Positions 61,501 to 64,000 of a DNA stretch of 64,000 nucleotides are shown piece by piece. The stretch spans positions 57,793 to 121,792 of the forward strand of contig NZ_JYLL01000017.1 of assembly GCF_001439695.1 (NCBI RefSeq), written 5' to 3'. Source of the DNA: Pseudomonas veronii (lineage in GTDB: Bacteria; Pseudomonadota; Gammaproteobacteria; Pseudomonadales; Pseudomonadaceae). A program made the position numbers and the translations under genes. Below the pieces are notes generated by a model that saw nothing but the letters and a program-made list of their open reading frames with translations, searched no databases and had not been told where the DNA came from. How positions within the stretch are numbered: position 1 is the first letter of the stretch; each line of letters begins with the position of its first letter.

Positions 61501-62956
61501 CGGGGTAAAGCCGCTCGATCTGGCTGACGCGGCGCTGCCAGGTTGCGTCGTATGCCAGTTCAACCTTGACCAGGTCAAAGGTGTCCCGAAGCCGCAGCAG
61601 GCGACCGTCGTTGTCATAATCCAGGTAGATACGGTTGTCGTTGCGATCACCTAATTGACTAAGGCGCAGCAAGGTAGCGTTCTGTGGCGCCGGGTCGAAC
61701 AACCGATACAGACCGTCGGCACTTTCGATCAGCAACTGACCGCCCAGGTGGCGCCTGACGCTGAGCCCCTCGCCAGCACTGAACACGGCGCCGCCCAAGG
61801 GGATCGATCCCATGTCGATGCGTCGGCCTTGCTCGTCGACGTACACCAGGTGTTCGCCGCCTTCCGGGTGGCGCAGCAAGTGGACGCTGACCTCATAGGA
61901 CAGGCTCCAGCCGGCACCGAACAAGCCATCCTGGCGCTCGTCCCGGCTGTTGTAGAAACGTTGCCAGTCGATGGGCATGATGCCAGGCAGGGCAAAATCC
62001 AATTCCTCGGAACCGCCGAGTACCTTGGCTCCGGTACTGGCGTGAACAGGGTTAGGCGAGCCCATGGTCGCATTGGCCAGGGCGCCCATGGCCTGGCTGA
62101 CCACAAACGAATTGACGCCTGCGAGCAGCATACAAGGCAGGTTGCTGAGGAACTTGCCTTTGCCCCCTTTGAGCATCATCAAGGCGGTAACGGCGAGGCC
62201 TACACCCGGTGTTTTGCCGCTGCGTATCTCGCGCACCACCACTGAGCCACCGCCGATGGTCACGTTCGGCGAGATCAGCCCCGACGACACCACCGTCGCG
62301 TCGCAAGTGCTACGGTCGCCGCTGCGCACGGCGGGCTGACCGTTGATCGTGACTTTTTCCGAGCCCTCGGCGAGAAACTGCGGCGGCATCGGAGGATGCT
62401 TCATGCACGTCACCAGGTCCAACGGTTTGGGGACTGCGCCGGGGGCCGGGGTGGCGACGGTAGGGCGCCACATTTGTGAAAAGAACCCCTTGGCCATATC
62501 CAGGTAGCTGGGCTCTTCGCTGTGTTCCGGCTTCGACGGTGGTTCTTCGGCTTCGGTGCCGGAGGGGGCGACATGGGATGGCACCGTGCCGGCTGCCCGT
62601 GCAGCGGGGGTTGAGTTGATCAGGGTGTCAGTGGAGCCGCTGACAATCGTCGCCATGACGGCGGGAGGGAACAGCGCGTTGCCGATGCCTTCGCACATCG
62701 TGCTCAAGCCTTTGTCGGCACCGGTTTTGCTCATGGCGATGCCGACAACCACGCCGACGACGGCACCCAACACGCACGCGCCCAGCCCCCCCGTCGCAAC
62801 GGTGATACCGGTCGCCGCCACCACCGCAGCCGTGGCCAACGCCGTTATCGCCACGTTAGCCGCGACCTCGAGCACACCGCCAAGGATGTCGGCCATCACT
62901 GAGGTATGGGACAAGCCATCCCCCAACCGTGCGGCCCAGAGCAGTGCGTCAGACAT
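58529..62956 (-). CDS. PAAR-RHS type VI effector with a RES-like tip (rhs 1)
   Basis: 1,475 residues. Same plan as rhs 2: hydrophobic hairpin at about 30-75 (LGGVLEVAANVAITALATAA), PAAR-like domain at about 180-255, a second hydrophobic stretch (PCMLLAGVNSFVVSQAMGAL), YD/RHS repeats, core end DPQIGRFTTPDPIGLAGG and WIDPLGL. The last 146 residues (from MKCSSPPKGRKVN) carry VYRFEEPGRIGTTWQA, RYTARGLGGVYGANSRKTAL and NGYDGILAPSARNP-GSNL. These match the RES fold with its R...E...S residues; RES toxins of other systems consume NAD+. The gene lies directly after the EagR chaperone gene, 12 bp apart. Confidence 0.88.
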   Translation of the reverse strand: MSDALLWAARLGDGLSHTSVMADILGGVLEVAANVAITALATAAVVAATGITVATGGLGACVLGAVVGVVVGIAMSKTGADKGLSTMCEGIGNALFPPAVMATIVSGSTDTLINSTPAARAAGTVPSHVAPSGTEAEEPPSKPEHSEEPSYLDMAKGFFSQMWRPTVATPAPGAVPKPLDLVTCMKHPPMPPQFLAEGSEKVTINGQPAVRSGDRSTCDATVVSSGLISPNVTIGGGSVVVREIRSGKTPGVGLAVTALMMLKGGKGKFLSNLPCMLLAGVNSFVVSQAMGALANATMGSPNPVHASTGAKVLGGSEELDFALPGIMPIDWQRFYNSRDERQDGLFGAGWSLSYEVSVHLLRHPEGGEHLVYVDEQGRRIDMGSIPLGGAVFSAGEGLSVRRHLGGQLLIESADGLYRLFDPAPQNATLLRLSQLGDRNDNRIYLDYDNDGRLLRLRDTFDLVKVELAYDATWQRRVSQIERLYPDQRREVLMHYSYDSRGDLACVRQSDGQVKRRFVYDAGQRMVEHQLPTGLRCFYQWALVEDREWRVVRHWTDAGDTYDYHYELDAGITRITDGLERISIRRWDQQHQIIESIDVLGRTWAFQWNDESQLLGATDPNGGHYQFSYDEAGNLSETLDPLGRSESTLWLEHWALPLAETDAAGNTWQYRYDSRGNCVSETDAAGNVTAYRHDAHGQVVQITDASGKSKTLRWTPLGQLSEHTDCSGMTTRLSYCERGLLLTSTDALGERTVFSYDDQGRLTRKQLPDGRSEHYEHDACGQVIGYRDPAGNTTYFQHALSGQLHQRIDAHGRRVTLNHDAYGRLQSLTNENGERYRFDWDAGDRLTQEHRLDGSLKRYAYDPLDNVTQVETIAVHGTETAIIHDLERDAAGRLVAKNTLDGRTEYCYDELDQVTSITFTGRDGQQSLGFGYDVLGQLVLEHSAAGSLEHRYNELGNLVQTQLPDGRWLNRLRYGSGHLHQINLDGRVISDFERDRFHREVLRTQGRISTRSEYDRSGRLRARQRRQQDQSLLVPATQTRFGYDDSDQLVERFVSHPGTTHRQLLHYDATGRILASQDNLLGQREAFAYDPAANLQDGLGHVAHNRLLTYQDKRYRYDGFGRMVEKYSTQRGTQRFSYDAEQRLVQVNNNDGSTVKMTYDPLGRRIAKTLFDRNGVQQSQTLFTWDAMQLLQERCNQRTSLYIYADEGYEPVARVDGLGALQKVRYYHNDPNGLPEQLTESDGHTVWKARYEVWGNTVEETREPYYIEEQNLRFQGQYLDRETGLHYNTLRFYDPQIGRFTTPDPIGLAGGLNLYQYAPNPLSWIDPLGLMKCSSPPKGRKVNRTVYRFEEPGRIGTTWQAHKWNVESRHRYTARGLGGVYGANSRKTALGEVTHWDVDLSTRVLVSKKVQLNNVLDLTRADVRKQLGVSLKSITGNKYTETHQIGSWAKANGYDGILAPSARNPTGSNLISFAGF

Positions 62957-62968
62957 TGAGGCGCGTCG

Positions 62969-63403
62969 TCACTGTGGCATGTCGAAGGACAGCGAGTTTT
63001 TGATCAAAGCCCAATGCGCCGCCTCGGCATCCCCCAGCGTGTCTGCCTTGACGTAACTCAAGGCGAGCATCTTGCGCGTCCCTGGCAACACCAACGCCAG
63101 TTGATACTGGAACACCTTGTCATTGCCCTTGTTGAACTGGCTGCGCAGCTCGATACCTTCCACCTCTTGGGCGGCGCCCAAGCGCACGGTGACGCTCGGT
63201 TGGCAGCGCAAGTCCTGCACCTGTTTTTCCAGGCGCTTGAGTTGGTCGTCGAAATTGCTGTGCAGGGTTTCGCCTTCGGCGAGCAGGCTGCGGCTGACGA
63301 TCAGAGAAGTGCCCAGCTCGGGGAACTTGAGGATATTGATCGACGCGTCCTGCAGCTCGCCGGCCGGCAGTTGGAACTGGAATTCGTTGATTCGGTACGT
63401 CAT
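62969..63403 (-). CDS. EagR/DcrB-like type VI effector chaperone (DUF1795)
   Basis: 144 residues, cytoplasmic, no signal peptide. The DcrB/DUF1795 fold is recognisable: MTYRINEFQFQLPAGELQDA, NILKFPELGTSLIVSRSLLA, EGIELRSQFNKGNDKVFQYQ and MLALSYVKADTLGDAEAAHW. Proteins of this type (EagR) shield the N-terminal membrane helices of PAAR-RHS effectors and load them on VgrG. It sits between vgrG and rhs 1. rhs 2 lacks its own copy, so a shared chaperone is likely. Confidence 0.85.
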   Translation of the reverse strand: MTYRINEFQFQLPAGELQDASINILKFPELGTSLIVSRSLLAEGETLHSNFDDQLKRLEKQVQDLRCQPSVTVRLGAAQEVEGIELRSQFNKGNDKVFQYQLALVLPGTRKMLALSYVKADTLGDAEAAHWALIKNSLSFDMPQ

Positions 63404-63418
63404 GGAAGACAGGTCTCG

Positions 63419-64000
63419 TCAGGAGCTTTTAGGCGCGGGGAACGCGGCTTTGATGTTGGCGTCGATGCTGGCTTTTATGCCTTGGCCATCGGGCGTCGCG
63501 CCGGGGCCGCCGCCATTGTTCAGGTGCAGCACGCCGCCGGTGTTGAACTCGGCATCGCCGCTGGCGTAGAAGCTGATTTGCACGCCGGTGAGGTTGATCT
63601 GCCCGCTGGCGTTCAACTCCAGGATGCTTTCGCCGCAGACCAGGCGTAGGTTTTCGCCCACTTCGATGACGTAGCTCTGGCTGATGCTGTCGGTCTTCCT
63701 CTGGCCCACCGAGAGGATGTCTTCCTGCTTGACGATGCGCAGGCGGTTGTTGCCAATCGTCACCGTCTCGTTGTGCCCAATACTCTTGTTGCGGTCATGC
63801 CCCACCGAATGGCTCTCATCCACCTCGACGACGATGTCCTGATTGCGCTCGGCATGGATATACAACTGCTCCAACCCCTTCTTGTCCTCCATGCGGATTT
63901 CATTGAAGTTGGCCGGCGTGCCGCCCTTGCTCGAACGACTTTTCATGCCGCTCTGGGTCGCGTTCTCCGGCAAATCGTAGGGCACCGTCTGCTCCGCGTT
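63419..64000 (-). CDS. vgrG: Type VI secretion VgrG spike protein, C-terminal part (partial)
   Basis: The frame enters from outside the window at 64000 (in frame there, no start visible); 193 residues or so are seen. It shows the region after the gp5-like OB domain: RMEDKKGLEQLYIHAERNQD and VVEVDESHSVGHDRNKSIGH, then the repeating beta-prism strands TVTIGNNRLRIVKQEDILSV typical of VgrG, followed by DUF2345-like sequence (INLTGVQISFYASGDAEFNT). It ends with a short tail (AFPAPKSS). It forms the tip of the injection tube, on which PAAR-RHS effectors are mounted. Confidence 0.92.
   Translation of the reverse strand, partial: NAEQTVPYDLPENATQSGMKSRSSKGGTPANFNEIRMEDKKGLEQLYIHAERNQDIVVEVDESHSVGHDRNKSIGHNETVTIGNNRLRIVKQEDILSVGQRKTDSISQSYVIEVGENLRLVCGESILELNASGQINLTGVQISFYASGDAEFNTGGVLHLNNGGGPGATPDGQGIKASIDANIKAAFPAPKSS

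Overview
The window looks like a chromosomal segment of a fluorescent Pseudomonas (P. fluorescens group). Reasons: high GC with G/C-ending codons; many REP-type hairpins built on TGTGGGAG or TGTAGGAG cores between genes; and a core gene order that, from general knowledge, matches the P. aeruginosa and P. putida region oadA ... aspA-purE-purK ... pstSCAB-phoU ... phoR-phoB-ubiA-ubiC-rubredoxin-rubredoxin reductase-HU. No rRNA, tRNA, CRISPR array or insertion sequence was recognised. No database search was possible, so names rest on motifs and general knowledge of the families.

Layout. 1-4.4 kb: end of oadA, an orphan autotransporter barrel, a two-gene amino-acid ABC module without an ATPase, and a divergent homocysteine S-methyltransferase. 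4.4-8.4 kb: a repeat-rich gap, then a PaiB-like/GNAT/GNAT operon divergent from a MocR regulator, whose linker carries a 12-bp array resembling DnaA boxes. 8.4-21 kb: two giant paralogous proteins of about 1,530 residues (possible DUF6543/dermonecrotic-toxin type) bracketing an AraC regulator, an acetylpolyamine amidohydrolase and a polyamine-binding protein. 21-26.5 kb: asparagine/aspartate catabolism (asparaginase, AgcS symporter, aspartase) with a divergent LysR regulator. 26.5-32.5 kb: purE-purK behind a structured leader, then small housekeeping genes and an MFS transporter. 32.5-34.1 kb: an AT-richer insert with an XRE-ImmA/IrrE protein and a PIN-domain protein.

34.3-47.1 kb is the phosphate block: pstS, pstC, pstA, pstB and phoU forward, and phoB-phoR reverse. 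Candidate Pho boxes lie before pstS, pstC and phoB. A response regulator, an M23 peptidase and a CorC-like membrane protein sit between the two halves. 47.1-51.1 kb holds a small secreted protein, ubiC-ubiA, a 55-residue rubredoxin, its reductase and an HU protein.

51.3-64 kb is an accessory island. An orphan protein with ten-residue repeats (forward) faces a type VI secretion effector cluster on the minus strand: vgrG (cut by the window edge), an EagR/DcrB-like chaperone, rhs with a RES-like tip plus candidate immunity gene, a second rhs with a GIY-YIG-like tip plus candidate immunity gene, and finally frameshifted remnants and an orphan RHS tip carrying a nuclease-like domain. A near-identical 147-bp core segment shared by the second rhs and the orphan tip shows how the tips have been exchanged. 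The most promising material is this RHS array, the twin giant proteins around the polyamine genes, the XRE-ImmA/PIN pair and the DnaA-box-like array inside mocR.
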